Positions 1 to 7,505 of a stretch of DNA of 64,000 nt are shown piece after piece. This stretch comes from CALFVT01 sp039989855. GTDB lineage: Bacteria > Pseudomonadota > Alphaproteobacteria > Caulobacterales > Maricaulaceae. A program made the position numbers and the translations under genes. How positions within the stretch are numbered: position 1 is the first letter of the stretch; each line of letters begins with the position of its first letter. The notes under the pieces were generated by a model. It worked only from the letters and a program-made list of their open reading frames with translations. It was not told the DNA's origin and made no database searches. Location: assembly GCA_039989855.1 (NCBI GenBank), contig JBDXGZ010000023.1, forward strand, positions 310,001 through 374,000, written 5' to 3'.

Positions 1-339
1 GGTGCCAAAGACGGGAAAGCCCATTATAAAAAAATGGTTCCCTCTGCCGTCCGCGCCTTTATGCCTGATACAAAATGCCTTCATATAAAATATACATCTG
101 CGAATACATCGCCCGAAATTTACGCGGAAACGCCAACGGGACTTCAACTCATTGAAGGCGAATATTACAATGAAGGCTACGTTATTACATTAAAACAAAT
201 AGATGCCTATGACGCTACAGCCCTTATAATTAAAGGCGGCGCGTATAAATTATCTCCCGTTCCAAGCATAAAGACGATGAAGCGCTTCGGCGTTGGCAAA
301 CCTCGCGGGCCTCAAAAAATCGACGTGGAAACAAATTAA
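1..339 (+). CDS. C-terminal end of an unrecognised protein (5' end outside window)
   Basis: The reading frame is open from base 1 to a TAA stop at 337-339, so this is probably the tail of a longer gene and not a 101-residue protein starting at the ATG at 34. About 112 residues are visible. They are moderately basic towards the end (KTMKRFGVGKPRGPQK), with no membrane segment and no motif I recognise. It is followed by 120 bases of AT-rich intergenic DNA before the next gene on the same strand. No function is proposed. Confidence 0.6.
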   Translation, partial: GAKDGKAHYKKMVPSAVRAFMPDTKCLHIKYTSANTSPEIYAETPTGLQLIEGEYYNEGYVITLKQIDAYDATALIIKGGAYKLSPVPSIKTMKRFGVGKPRGPQKIDVETN

Positions 340-459
340 TTTCAGCGCCAACCGACCTAGACCACATTAAGTTTACCAGATTATGAGCTAAAACTAATTG
401 CCATAGCTCTATAAGCCAATATTATAACGTCGAAAAATATAATAATATTGGGATAGGTC

Positions 460-1767
460 ATGACAATAAAATCAATTCTGGCAATTGGTGTGAGCCTTTT
501 AGCCGCCTCTACAGTTCTAGCTCACAGCGATACTCATGATGATTATAAAGACTTCACACTCATCTATGCAGGACAGGTCTTAGACGTTCCCGGCAAACCT
601 GCCAAAACAGATCAAACCATCATTATTCATGAGGGTAAAATTGTCGGTATCGAAGATGGGTTTCTTGAAGATGAAGAAGCAACCATTCTCGACCACCGCG
701 ACATGTTTTTCCTACCGGGGCTAATCGACAGTCATGTACATCTCCGCGGGGACCGTGATAGCGGAAAGCCTGATGATGACGTTCGCCTCGAGTCTGGCGA
801 TGTCGCCCTCCAAGCCGCCGCACATGCGCGCACAACACTGATGGCAGGCTTCACCGCCGTGCAAGATGTTGGCGGTCCGAAAGAGATTTTCGCCCTGCGC
901 CGCGCCATCAATAAGGGCCTCGTTCCCGGCCCGCACATTAAAGCTGCAGGCACGGCCATCTCAGCCACAGGCGGACATGGCGACAGACATGGTTTCAGGA
1001 GAGATGTTCTCCACACCATGCGAAGCGATACAATTTGTAACGGTGTTGCTGATTGCCGCCGCGCCGTGCGACAAGCGGTTAAGAACGGGGCCGACGTCAT
1101 TAAAATCACAGCGACAGGCGGCGTCCTCTCCAATACAAATGCAGGGACAGGTCAGCAGCTCATGGATGATGAGCTTGAAGCCATTGTCAAAACAGCTGCA
1201 TCAATGGGCCGCAAAGTTACCGCCCATGCTCATGATAAAGGCGGCATCGAAGCCGCTCTCCGTGCGGGCGTTCAATCCATAGAGCATGGCTCCTTTATGG
1301 ACAAAGAAACGACTCGGCTATTTAAACAAAAAGGCGCGGTTCTTATCCCGACCGTCCTCGCAGGGAAAACCGTTGAGAAATGGGCGCAAGACCCGAATAC
1401 TTTTTTACCACCTAATAGCGTAAAGAAAGCTCTTCAGGTCGGCCCCGTCATGCAAGAAATGGCGCGGCTCGCTTATGAAAACGGCGTAACCATCGCCTTT
1501 GGTACTGACACGGGCGTCTCTAAGCACGGCGAAAATGCGGAGGAATTTATCTATATGACCGCCGCAGGCATGAGTGAAATGGAAGCCATTCAGTCCGCCA
1601 CCACCGTTGCGTCTAAACATATTGGTATGGATAGTCTTATTGGTACGTTAGAGACGGGTAAACATGCTGACCTGATCGCGGTAGACGGAAACCCACTCCA
1701 AGACATCACCGAATTACAAGACGTAGATTTCGTCATGAAAGGCGGGATTGTTTACAAAGCTCCCTAA
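460..1767 (+). CDS. Exported metal-dependent amidohydrolase (prolidase/imidazolonepropionase-like)
   Basis: A 435-residue amidohydrolase-superfamily protein with a Sec signal peptide (hydrophobic residues 4-20, likely cleavage near residue 21), so it acts in the periplasm. Visible metal-site landmarks are H-x-H at residues 92-94 (DSHVHL), a candidate carboxylated lysine at K215 (VIKITATGG), histidines in AHAHD (256-258) and SIEHGS (276), and the catalytic aspartate in FGTDTG (about 350). This is the pattern of the Xaa-Pro dipeptidase/aryldialkylphosphatase-like branch, which hydrolyses dipeptides or cyclic amides. The exact substrate cannot be read from sequence. The length is normal for the family. 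The start is preceded by GGGATAGGTC. The next gene begins 18 nt downstream and may be co-transcribed. Confidence 0.85.
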   Translation: MTIKSILAIGVSLLAASTVLAHSDTHDDYKDFTLIYAGQVLDVPGKPAKTDQTIIIHEGKIVGIEDGFLEDEEATILDHRDMFFLPGLIDSHVHLRGDRDSGKPDDDVRLESGDVALQAAAHARTTLMAGFTAVQDVGGPKEIFALRRAINKGLVPGPHIKAAGTAISATGGHGDRHGFRRDVLHTMRSDTICNGVADCRRAVRQAVKNGADVIKITATGGVLSNTNAGTGQQLMDDELEAIVKTAASMGRKVTAHAHDKGGIEAALRAGVQSIEHGSFMDKETTRLFKQKGAVLIPTVLAGKTVEKWAQDPNTFLPPNSVKKALQVGPVMQEMARLAYENGVTIAFGTDTGVSKHGENAEEFIYMTAAGMSEMEAIQSATTVASKHIGMDSLIGTLETGKHADLIAVDGNPLQDITELQDVDFVMKGGIVYKAP

Positions 1768-1785
1768 TCCAACTAGGCCGTAAAT

Positions 1786-2940
1786 ATGAAATATTTAAAA
1801 CTCTCTCTCCTCCTCACAGGCGCTATCGTCTGGGGTTGCCAAGCCTCTACTGGTTCGCCGACCTTACCATCTATCACCCCGAGCTCATTGGACTATCCAG
1901 CCAACATCGCCCCCGAGTTGGCCGATAGCTTTTCTGCTCTCGCTATTAAGTGTGTGCATCAAGAGTTCCCCAACAAGATTTCCCGTACGACCGATACGGC
2001 TGAAGCCATAGGCAGCCCTCAAGAGATTTTTCCAAGTTTTTACGGCTGTTTTGATTGGCATAGTGCAGTGCATGGTCACTGGCTCCTTGTTCGTCTCCTG
2101 CGGGTTGGACCCGATGATGCGACGTGGCGCAGCACGGCCATCGCTAAGCTTGACCAAAGCTTCGCCGCAGAAAACATCGCAGGCGAAGTGGCTAATTTCG
2201 CCCGACCAGCGCGCGGATCATGGGAGCGTCCCTACGGCCTCGCATGGTATCTCCAACTCATGAGCGAGCTTCGTGAATGGAGTGCCGACGGTAATCCACA
2301 AGCTCAAATTTGGCTCGAAACACTCGCACCGCTTGAAACTGATATTGCGGACAGCCTGAAAGCATGGCTGCCCAAACTGGCCTATCCGATCCGCCTCGGG
2401 ACGCATAACCAAAGCGCCTTTGCCTTTGGACTTATGCTCGACTGGGCACGGGTGTCAGGCGACACGCAGATGGAACAGCTCATCATAGAGCGCTCCCTCG
2501 CCTTTCACAAAAACGATGTAAATTGCCCTCTCTCCTATGAACCGAGCGGGGAGGATTTCCTCTCGCCTTGCCTCATGGAGGCCGACCTTATGCGGCGTAT
2601 CCTCCCGCAAGACGAATTTTCCGATTGGCTATCTGACTTCATGCCGCACGTCCCAACAGACGGGTCTGGAGAATGGCTCGCGCCCGGCATCGTCAAAGAT
2701 GCTAGCGATGGAAAGCTCGTCCATCTCGACGGGGTCAACTCCTCTCGCGCGTGGAACCTCTATAATATCGCTCGCGCCCTCCCCGAAGCGGACGCTCGTA
2801 AAGCCTCCCTCGTTGCTGCGGCCAAAATCCATCAAGACACAGGCGTTGCTGCGGTTTCTGACACCCATTATTCTGGCTCTCATTGGTTGGCTAGTTTCGC
2901 CACCTACCTCATGACTGACCGTGGATGGAGCGAAAAATAA
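1786..2940 (+). CDS. DUF2891 family lipoprotein or exported protein
   Basis: A 384-residue protein with a hydrophobic N-terminus ending in a lipobox-like AIVWGC (Cys 18), suggesting a lipoprotein. The body matches my memory of the DUF2891 family: an early H-Q-E-F-P-N-K segment, then FPSFYGCFDWHSAVHGHW (about residues 84-101) and later SGEDFLSPCLMEADLMRR. The many conserved His, Trp and Asp residues and helical character suggest an alpha/alpha-barrel enzyme, perhaps acting on a sugar, but no reaction is established for the family. Its stop codon overlaps the next start (TAATG), so it is translationally coupled to the DUF1289 gene. It lies 18 nt after the amidohydrolase. Confidence 0.75.
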   Translation: MKYLKLSLLLTGAIVWGCQASTGSPTLPSITPSSLDYPANIAPELADSFSALAIKCVHQEFPNKISRTTDTAEAIGSPQEIFPSFYGCFDWHSAVHGHWLLVRLLRVGPDDATWRSTAIAKLDQSFAAENIAGEVANFARPARGSWERPYGLAWYLQLMSELREWSADGNPQAQIWLETLAPLETDIADSLKAWLPKLAYPIRLGTHNQSAFAFGLMLDWARVSGDTQMEQLIIERSLAFHKNDVNCPLSYEPSGEDFLSPCLMEADLMRRILPQDEFSDWLSDFMPHVPTDGSGEWLAPGIVKDASDGKLVHLDGVNSSRAWNLYNIARALPEADARKASLVAAAKIHQDTGVAAVSDTHYSGSHWLASFATYLMTDRGWSEK

Positions 2941-3140
2941 TGCTCCGTGAAACGCCAATCATTGAAAGCCCGTGCAAGCTGATTTGTCAGCTTGACCTCA
3001 GCTCTGGCCTTTGCCTTGGCTGCGGTCGTTCACGCGAAGAAATCGCCTCTTGGACGCGCTACAGCCCGAGCCAACGCAAAGTCATTATGACCGAGCTTGA
3101 GGCGCGGATGGAAGCACTGCCTGAGCCCAAAACGCTTTAA
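2940..3140 (+). CDS. DUF1289 family small cysteine-rich protein
   Basis: A 66-residue protein of the DUF1289 (YdhL-like) family. The signature is SPCKLICQLDLSSGLCLGCG: four cysteines in a C-x3-C / C-x2-C arrangement, suggesting a small metal-binding knuckle. It is followed by the usual EIASW segment. I chose the ATG at 2940 because it overlaps the preceding TAA (TAATG). An in-frame ATG at 2925 would only add five residues. The 3' end overlaps the next gene in the same TAATG manner, giving a tightly coupled three-gene unit. The biochemical role of the family is unknown to me. Confidence 0.8.
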   Translation: MLRETPIIESPCKLICQLDLSSGLCLGCGRSREEIASWTRYSPSQRKVIMTELEARMEALPEPKTL

Positions 3141-3727
3141 TGCGCGGATTATGGCGCCTCCCGCTGATTGGCCCGCTGACATTTGCCGCATGGAAGATTG
3201 ACGCCCGCCGCAAATATAAATGGATGTATGAGCATCTCCCCGCCTCTGGCCCCCTCATTGATATTGGCAGCGGCCCTGGCAGCCTCTTGGATGTTATGCG
3301 CCGCGACGGACGCGCCGTAGACGGACTAGATATTACCGATAGCGCCTACCGCACCGACCTCACCGCGCATCTTTATGACGGAGGTGTTATGCCGTTTAAA
3401 GGTAAAACCTACACCGCCGCTCTACTCTCAACCATGCTGCACCACACCCCTGACCCAGACCATATCCTGCGCGAATCTACGCGCATAGCACACCGTCTCA
3501 TTATAATCGAAGATGTCTATAAGGGACGCGTCATGGAATGGCTGACCAAACGGTTTGATAGTTTGATGAACCTCGAATTTATCGGCCACCCCCATACCAA
3601 CCGCACGGACACGGCGTGGCGTGAGACCTTTTCCAACATGGGCCTCACCCTCATCTCTGCCGAGATTTACCCCGTCGCAGGCATCTTCCGCCAAGCCGTT
3701 TATGTGCTCGACACGCCGAAAGCATAA
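3140..3727 (+). CDS. Class I SAM-dependent methyltransferase
   Basis: A 195-residue Rossmann-fold methyltransferase. Motif I is LIDIGSGPGSLLDVM (about residues 39-53). The acidic end of strand 2 is in VDGLDITD. The post-motif ALLSTMLHHTPDPDHIL is typical of the UbiE/Methyltransf_11 group, where it carries the conserved H-H around the active cleft. An N-terminal stretch (LPLIGPLTFAAWK) is mildly hydrophobic and could associate with the membrane. The start overlaps the DUF1289 stop (TAATG). The substrate is not evident. It ends 10 nt before the stop of a gene on the opposite strand. Confidence 0.8.
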   Translation: MRGLWRLPLIGPLTFAAWKIDARRKYKWMYEHLPASGPLIDIGSGPGSLLDVMRRDGRAVDGLDITDSAYRTDLTAHLYDGGVMPFKGKTYTAALLSTMLHHTPDPDHILRESTRIAHRLIIIEDVYKGRVMEWLTKRFDSLMNLEFIGHPHTNRTDTAWRETFSNMGLTLISAEIYPVAGIFRQAVYVLDTPKA

Positions 3728-3737
3728 AGATCAGCCC

Positions 3738-3968
3738 CTACTCCCAGCTTGTGGCGTCAAAGATAAACACCTCTTCAATCGGCTCTCCGAGAACATGGGC
3801 AATACGAAAAGCCAACTCTAACGACGGGGCGTAGCGTTGCGCCTCGATAGAAATTATTGTCTGGCGGGTCGCCCCCACACGGCGCGCGAGTTCGGCTTGC
3901 GAAAGCTCCGTCCGCGCGAGGCGAATACGCTTAATATGATTGGTGATCTGGGTTTTCTTACCGCCCAT
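3738..3968 (-). CDS. Small XRE/Cro-type helix-turn-helix regulator
   Basis: A 76-residue, almost purely DNA-binding protein. The HTH is ELSQAELARRVGATRQTI (about residues 22-39), followed by the IEAQRYAPSLELAFRIA helix and a short acidic tail (PIEEVFIFDA). This is the YozG-like minimal Cro/CI type that often sits next to, and represses, a small membrane-protein gene. It lies 3 nt downstream of such a gene (3972-4448) and is almost certainly co-transcribed with it. Two tandem palindromes upstream of the pair (4486-4526) are plausible autoregulatory operators. Confidence 0.85.
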   Translation of the reverse strand: MGGKKTQITNHIKRIRLARTELSQAELARRVGATRQTIISIEAQRYAPSLELAFRIAHVLGEPIEEVFIFDATSWE

Positions 3969-3971
3969 AAC

Positions 3972-4448
3972 CTAAGTCCTATAAGCATGTATCATCACGC
4001 CGTGCTTAATCAAATCCGCAATATAGCTGACGATCATAATGTAATAGATAATCTGCACGGGCGTTTCCATACGGTAGGGAGATTGATAATCCGCGCCTAG
4101 ACTATGGCTCATGAAAATACCAAACATAATCACCCCGACGCCGAGCTGTAAAAAACGGTAACCCGCATGAGCGCCCTTGCGTTCAATATTGTCATCGCGC
4201 TCATCGCGCTCAATTTCGCCTTTGCGCTTTCGCACGTCAAACACACCCGCAATCACCGCATGAAGAATGACCGTAAGAATAATCAAACTTATGATCAACG
4301 CGCCAAACGCACCCAGCGACATAGCCTCAGGATGAAGCTGCCAATTAAAGGTCATCTTCTTCCAAAACCAAATCAAGACCGCCCCGTCCGCCAAAAGCAC
4401 AATCCAGCTCTCCCGCTGCGTCTCACTCATGTCCTCAATATATGTCAT
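3972..4448 (-). CDS. Four-helix membrane protein partnered with an XRE regulator
   Basis: About 158 residues with four predicted membrane helices: VLLADGAVLIWFW, LGAFGALIISLIILTVILHAV, LQLGVGVIMFGIFM and VQIIYYIMIVSYIADLI. A charged cytoplasmic loop rich in Arg, Glu and Asp (KRKGEIERDERDD) separates helices 2 and 3. The layout resembles DUF2178-like membrane proteins encoded beside small XRE regulators. I prefer the ATG at 4448 because GAGG sits 5 nt upstream. An in-frame GTG at 4454 would add two residues. Function unknown. The operon structure suggests the level of this protein is set by its own regulator. Confidence 0.7.
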   Translation of the reverse strand: MTYIEDMSETQRESWIVLLADGAVLIWFWKKMTFNWQLHPEAMSLGAFGALIISLIILTVILHAVIAGVFDVRKRKGEIERDERDDNIERKGAHAGYRFLQLGVGVIMFGIFMSHSLGADYQSPYRMETPVQIIYYIMIVSYIADLIKHGVMIHAYRT

Positions 4449-4485
4449 ACCCACCTCTTTTTGCCACGCATATTTAACCGCGCTA

Positions 4486-4503
4486 TGTAAACTATGTTTT
4501 ACA
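4486..4503. promoter_or_regulatory. Palindromic operator candidate 1 for the XRE/membrane module
   Basis: The sequence TGTAAACTATGTTTTACA has TGTAAA and TTTACA arms (6 bp each) around a 6-bp centre. It lies 38 bases upstream of the membrane-protein start. A second copy with the same GTAAA-N6-TTTAC architecture lies 24 bp further upstream. Inferred to bind the HTH protein at 3738-3968. Confidence 0.55.
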
Positions 4504-4510
4504 TATATAA

Positions 4511-4526
4511 GTAAAGTATTTTTTAC
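4511..4526. promoter_or_regulatory. Palindromic operator candidate 2 for the XRE/membrane module
   Basis: GTAAAGTATTTTTTAC keeps the GTAAA-N6-TTTAC pattern of the neighbouring site. The dyad centres are 24 bp apart, about two helical turns, which places both sites on one face of the DNA. The region between the sites (TTTACATATATAAGTAAA) also contains facing half-sites. Confidence 0.5.
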
Positions 4527-4608
4527 GTCAAGGGGATGTGGGGGATGTATAGGGAATGGGGTAGAGTGGCGGCGCGTCGTGATGTTTAGGCGAATTACAC
4601 TGTTAGCG

Positions 4609-5529
4609 TTATATCATCTCGTTATTTTCACTGGAAGTGTAAAGACCCACACCATCAAGATGTCCACCGCTCAAATAGCACATCAATCTAGTTTCATGTT
4701 TGTCCCCGTAGATGTCGTCATACAAAATCTTTCCATAAACGTAGAGTATGTCTTTGCCACTAACCAATCCGTCTTGGAGGTGATGCCATTCAATATCATC
4801 CCCTCTTTTAATGGATATCTTGCTGAATTTAGTCATAGAAGGCCCAATAGAACCCAGAGATTGGCTTTTTTCTTCATCAATCTCCATAGTCCAGCTGCCA
4901 CTACCCTTTTCAACTATATCCCATTGGAAACAGCAATGGACGTTGTTAGCAGGGGTTTTACCTGTATTTTTAAAAGAAATAATAACATCAACAGGTGAAA
5001 AATTTGGCCTTTCTGGTGCAGCAGGGCGCATTATACCTTGAGCTTGAAGTTTGCCATCAGTCGCGACTTTTTCAACGGAAAGGTAAGCTCTAAGCTCTTT
5101 TTGCGCGGTATCTCTAGAGAGGTTCAAATTTTTTCTGGCAACATCAAGAGTGTCATTGGCGGCATTGGCGGCGGCACGCGTATAAAGCAAAGTGCGGAGA
5201 AGCAAATAAGAACCGAATATACCAAGGAGAACACCTATCCAAGCGGCCATAGCCATGTTGATTTGAGCCAAATGGTTAAAGACCTCCAATCGTTCGTTTT
5301 TTTTAAGTCGTATTCTTTCGTTGGTTTGTTTCTGCTTTTGCCGTTCATCATCTTGGGAGGCAATTCCCTTTATGCCATCATGGATTTGCGGGATTATAGA
5401 TTGCGTGACTGATTTGTTATAGTGGGAAGTTTGGTGTTGTTGGATTACTTGATTTTGCCAAACTGATAACGCATAGAGCGCCGCAATCAATAACCAGACG
5501 AAGAATAAAGGCGTTGAGAATCGTTTCAT
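4609..5529 (-). CDS. Unrecognised membrane protein with coiled linker
   Basis: A 306-residue protein with an N-terminal membrane helix (PLFFVWLLIAALYALSVW, residues 7-24). A polar, probably coiled-coil stretch rich in Gln and Lys follows (QDDERQKQKQTNERIRLKK). A second membrane helix is AWIGVLLGIFGSYLLLRTLL (about residues 96-115), then an Ala/Asn-rich helix and a C-terminal beta-rich domain (RAYLSVEKV ... VIISFKNTGKTPANNV). Proteins with this two-helix plus immunoglobulin-like tail layout are common hypothetical proteins in proteobacteria. No function is known to me. It is a single-gene unit with its own intergenic region on both sides. Confidence 0.6.
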   Translation of the reverse strand: MKRFSTPLFFVWLLIAALYALSVWQNQVIQQHQTSHYNKSVTQSIIPQIHDGIKGIASQDDERQKQKQTNERIRLKKNERLEVFNHLAQINMAMAAWIGVLLGIFGSYLLLRTLLYTRAAANAANDTLDVARKNLNLSRDTAQKELRAYLSVEKVATDGKLQAQGIMRPAAPERPNFSPVDVIISFKNTGKTPANNVHCCFQWDIVEKGSGSWTMEIDEEKSQSLGSIGPSMTKFSKISIKRGDDIEWHHLQDGLVSGKDILYVYGKILYDDIYGDKHETRLMCYLSGGHLDGVGLYTSSENNEMI

Positions 5530-5613
5530 ATCTCATTCTACCACACTTATAAGGCATAACTAACAGCACGGTTAATCTTCAATTCCACTTACCGCTATTA
5601 CCCTCACACGTCA

Positions 5614-5679
5614 CCCTTGGGCCTGATCCAAGGGTCCATCCCAATACGCATGATGGATCATCGGATCAAGTCCGATGAT
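5614..5679. repeat. Intergenic palindromic repeat element
   Basis: Two adjacent hairpin-forming palindromes lie here. One is CCCTTGG...CCAAGGG at 5614-5634 with a GATCC core. The other is ATCATCGGA-TCAAG-TCCGATGAT at 5657-5679. The pair lies in the gap between two minus-strand genes. Elements with the core GGATCAAGTCC are widely dispersed in alphaproteobacterial intergenic DNA. Copy number cannot be judged from this window, where I noticed only this cluster. Confidence 0.6.
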
Positions 5680-5748
5680 GACGATGAGAGGGCGTTTCGG
5701 CCTTACCCTACAAAAAGTGGTATGACGAAGGGAGAATGTCTTATCCCC

Positions 5749-6234
5749 TCACCCCGAGGAGGTATGATCCGAGACGATCACCCATGCGTCGTTGATCTTT
5801 TTCATATGGAGCGTGAATAACCCCGTGGGGGCGTCGGCCTCTCGTTGTAAGGTCCAGCGGCCAAAGACGAGGGCGTCCGTCGGTGATAGCACCTCGATCT
5901 CGCGGTCACTAAAGCGGAGCGTACCCATCGCCGCCCTATCTGGGTAGCGACGCTGGTAACGGGCCAGCGTGGTGGCCCATCCTGTTTGCACCGTCCCGCC
6001 CGAGGCAAAGCGGAACCCATCCCCGTTAAAATTATGGGCCATATAGCCCTCTATATCGCCACTGTTCCACGCCGCCACTTGTTCATCAAGGACGCTACGG
6101 ACTTGGATGATATGCTCGGCCTTCGCCGTCAGATCAGCCGGCACTTCGCAGGTGCGCGGTACAACGAAACTCGCGAGCCACGCTACAAGGGCGATCATCC
6201 CAACTCCGATGGCAAATATAAGCGGTTTACGCAT
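5749..6234 (-). CDS. DUF4440/SnoaL-like (NTF2-fold) exported protein
   Basis: A 161-residue protein with an N-terminal hydrophobic helix (LIFAIGVGMIALVAWLASFV) that acts as a signal anchor. The domain runs from IIQVRSVLDEQVAAWNSGDIEGYM to the ending FTLHMKKINDAWVIVSDHTS. The latter is the classic NTF2-like DUF4440 pattern (W-N-x-G-D early, W-x-I-x-x-D-H-S/T at the end). A strong ribosome-binding site (AAGGAGA) sits 4 nt before ATG 6234. It starts 24 nt after the MDR oxidoreductase gene on the same strand and may share its transcript. The ligand or reaction is unknown. Confidence 0.75.
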   Translation of the reverse strand: MRKPLIFAIGVGMIALVAWLASFVVPRTCEVPADLTAKAEHIIQVRSVLDEQVAAWNSGDIEGYMAHNFNGDGFRFASGGTVQTGWATTLARYQRRYPDRAAMGTLRFSDREIEVLSPTDALVFGRWTLQREADAPTGLFTLHMKKINDAWVIVSDHTSSG

Positions 6235-6258
6235 GTGGTCTCCTTCGTTGGGAATAGA

Positions 6259-7398
6259 CTACACACTCATCTGTGGGCAAATCAAGAATTTCTGTCCTGT
6301 GGATTTGGCATTATATTTCGCGACCACGTCGGCGTTCAGTGCCTCGGAGAGGGAAATCTCATCTGTATAATGGCTAGCGAAGGTGGTTTTCAATTCCTTG
6401 GCCACGCGCATCCGTAGGCGCATCCCGACGTCCATGCCGGCTTTGGCGAGGAAGTTTGGCAGGAGCCATCCGCCGACGCCCCACGCCATGCCGTAGCCGC
6501 GTGTTAGGGTCGTTTGAGAGAAATCGAGTGAACCGTAGAGATAGACCTGCTTGTGCTTGATGGAACCGTAAATCGAATAGGCCCCTGGCGTGCGGGCCGC
6601 AGCGCCTTCCATCGCGGTGAGGATGTTAGATCCAAGGTCGCCGCCGCCCGTGGCGTCAAAAGCGAGGGTCGCGCCTGTTTCGTGAATAGCGTCCGTTAGG
6701 TCGGCCATGAAGGTCTCGTCGGAACTATTGACCACATATTTCGCACCCATGCCCTTGAGCAAATCAGCCTGTTCTTTACGGCGAACGACGTTCACGAGAT
6801 CAACACCGTCGGCGATACAAATACGGTTGAGCATCTGCCCAAGGTTCGAGGCCGCCGCCGTATGGACAAGCGCCGTGTGGCCTTCCATCTTCATGGTCTC
6901 AACCATCGAGAGCGCGGTCAGCGGATTGACGAAACTTGACGCGCCGTCTTTGGCTGTGCAGCCGTCCATCAGCGGGAGCGCCATCATGGCAGGAACGCAG
7001 CGGTACTGGCCGTACATGCCGCCGCCCATAATCGCGACGACCTTGCCGATCAGCGCTTGCGCAGCTTTGCCCTGACCCGCCGCGACAACTGTGCCTGCGC
7101 CTTCATTCCCCACAGGGAGGGCTTGACCGATACGGGCTTTCATCACGCCCATAGCGTGAGCTGACACTGGCGCGCTGAGAACGGTCTTCGCGCCCTCACC
7201 CGAAGAGCTTGCGGTGGACATATCCGTCCAACCAAACATGACGCCGTGGTCAGACGGGTTAATCGGTGTGGCTTCGACGCGCACAAGAATTTCATCCGCT
7301 TTGGGTGTTGGCATTGGTGCTTCAACAAGCTCCATACGAAGCTCAGCGTCCGCTGTGATCGTAGAGAGCATTTGCAAATGGGTAGAAGGTAAAGTCAT
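6259..7398 (-). CDS. Zinc-independent MDR-family oxidoreductase (quinone reductase-like)
   Basis: About 379 residues of the medium-chain dehydrogenase/reductase superfamily. The N-terminal GroES-like domain shows ILVRVEATPINPSDHGVMFG, and GNEGAGTVVAAG is the usual barrel motif. The nucleotide-binding domain follows (ALVHTAAASNLGQMLNRICIADGVDLVNVVRR), then ATLAFDATGGGDLGS. The A-A-S-N-L-G-Q-M variation of the glycine motif and the absence of a catalytic-zinc GHE signature point to an NAD(P)H-dependent quinone or enoyl reductase. I place the start at ATG 7398, which has AAGGAC 6 nt upstream; a GTG at 7422 lies in frame. The substrate is not identifiable. Confidence 0.8.
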   Translation of the reverse strand: MTLPSTHLQMLSTITADAELRMELVEAPMPTPKADEILVRVEATPINPSDHGVMFGWTDMSTASSSGEGAKTVLSAPVSAHAMGVMKARIGQALPVGNEGAGTVVAAGQGKAAQALIGKVVAIMGGGMYGQYRCVPAMMALPLMDGCTAKDGASSFVNPLTALSMVETMKMEGHTALVHTAAASNLGQMLNRICIADGVDLVNVVRRKEQADLLKGMGAKYVVNSSDETFMADLTDAIHETGATLAFDATGGGDLGSNILTAMEGAAARTPGAYSIYGSIKHKQVYLYGSLDFSQTTLTRGYGMAWGVGGWLLPNFLAKAGMDVGMRLRMRVAKELKTTFASHYTDEISLSEALNADVVAKYNAKSTGQKFLICPQMSV

Positions 7399-7505
7399 GG
7401 CAGCGTCCTTAAAAATTTTCACGACACTAACCCATGTGCGGCGCCCTGTCCCCCAAAGAGATTAGAGGGTCGGCTATTTATTTTTGATGGGGGACAACAT
7501 TAAAT

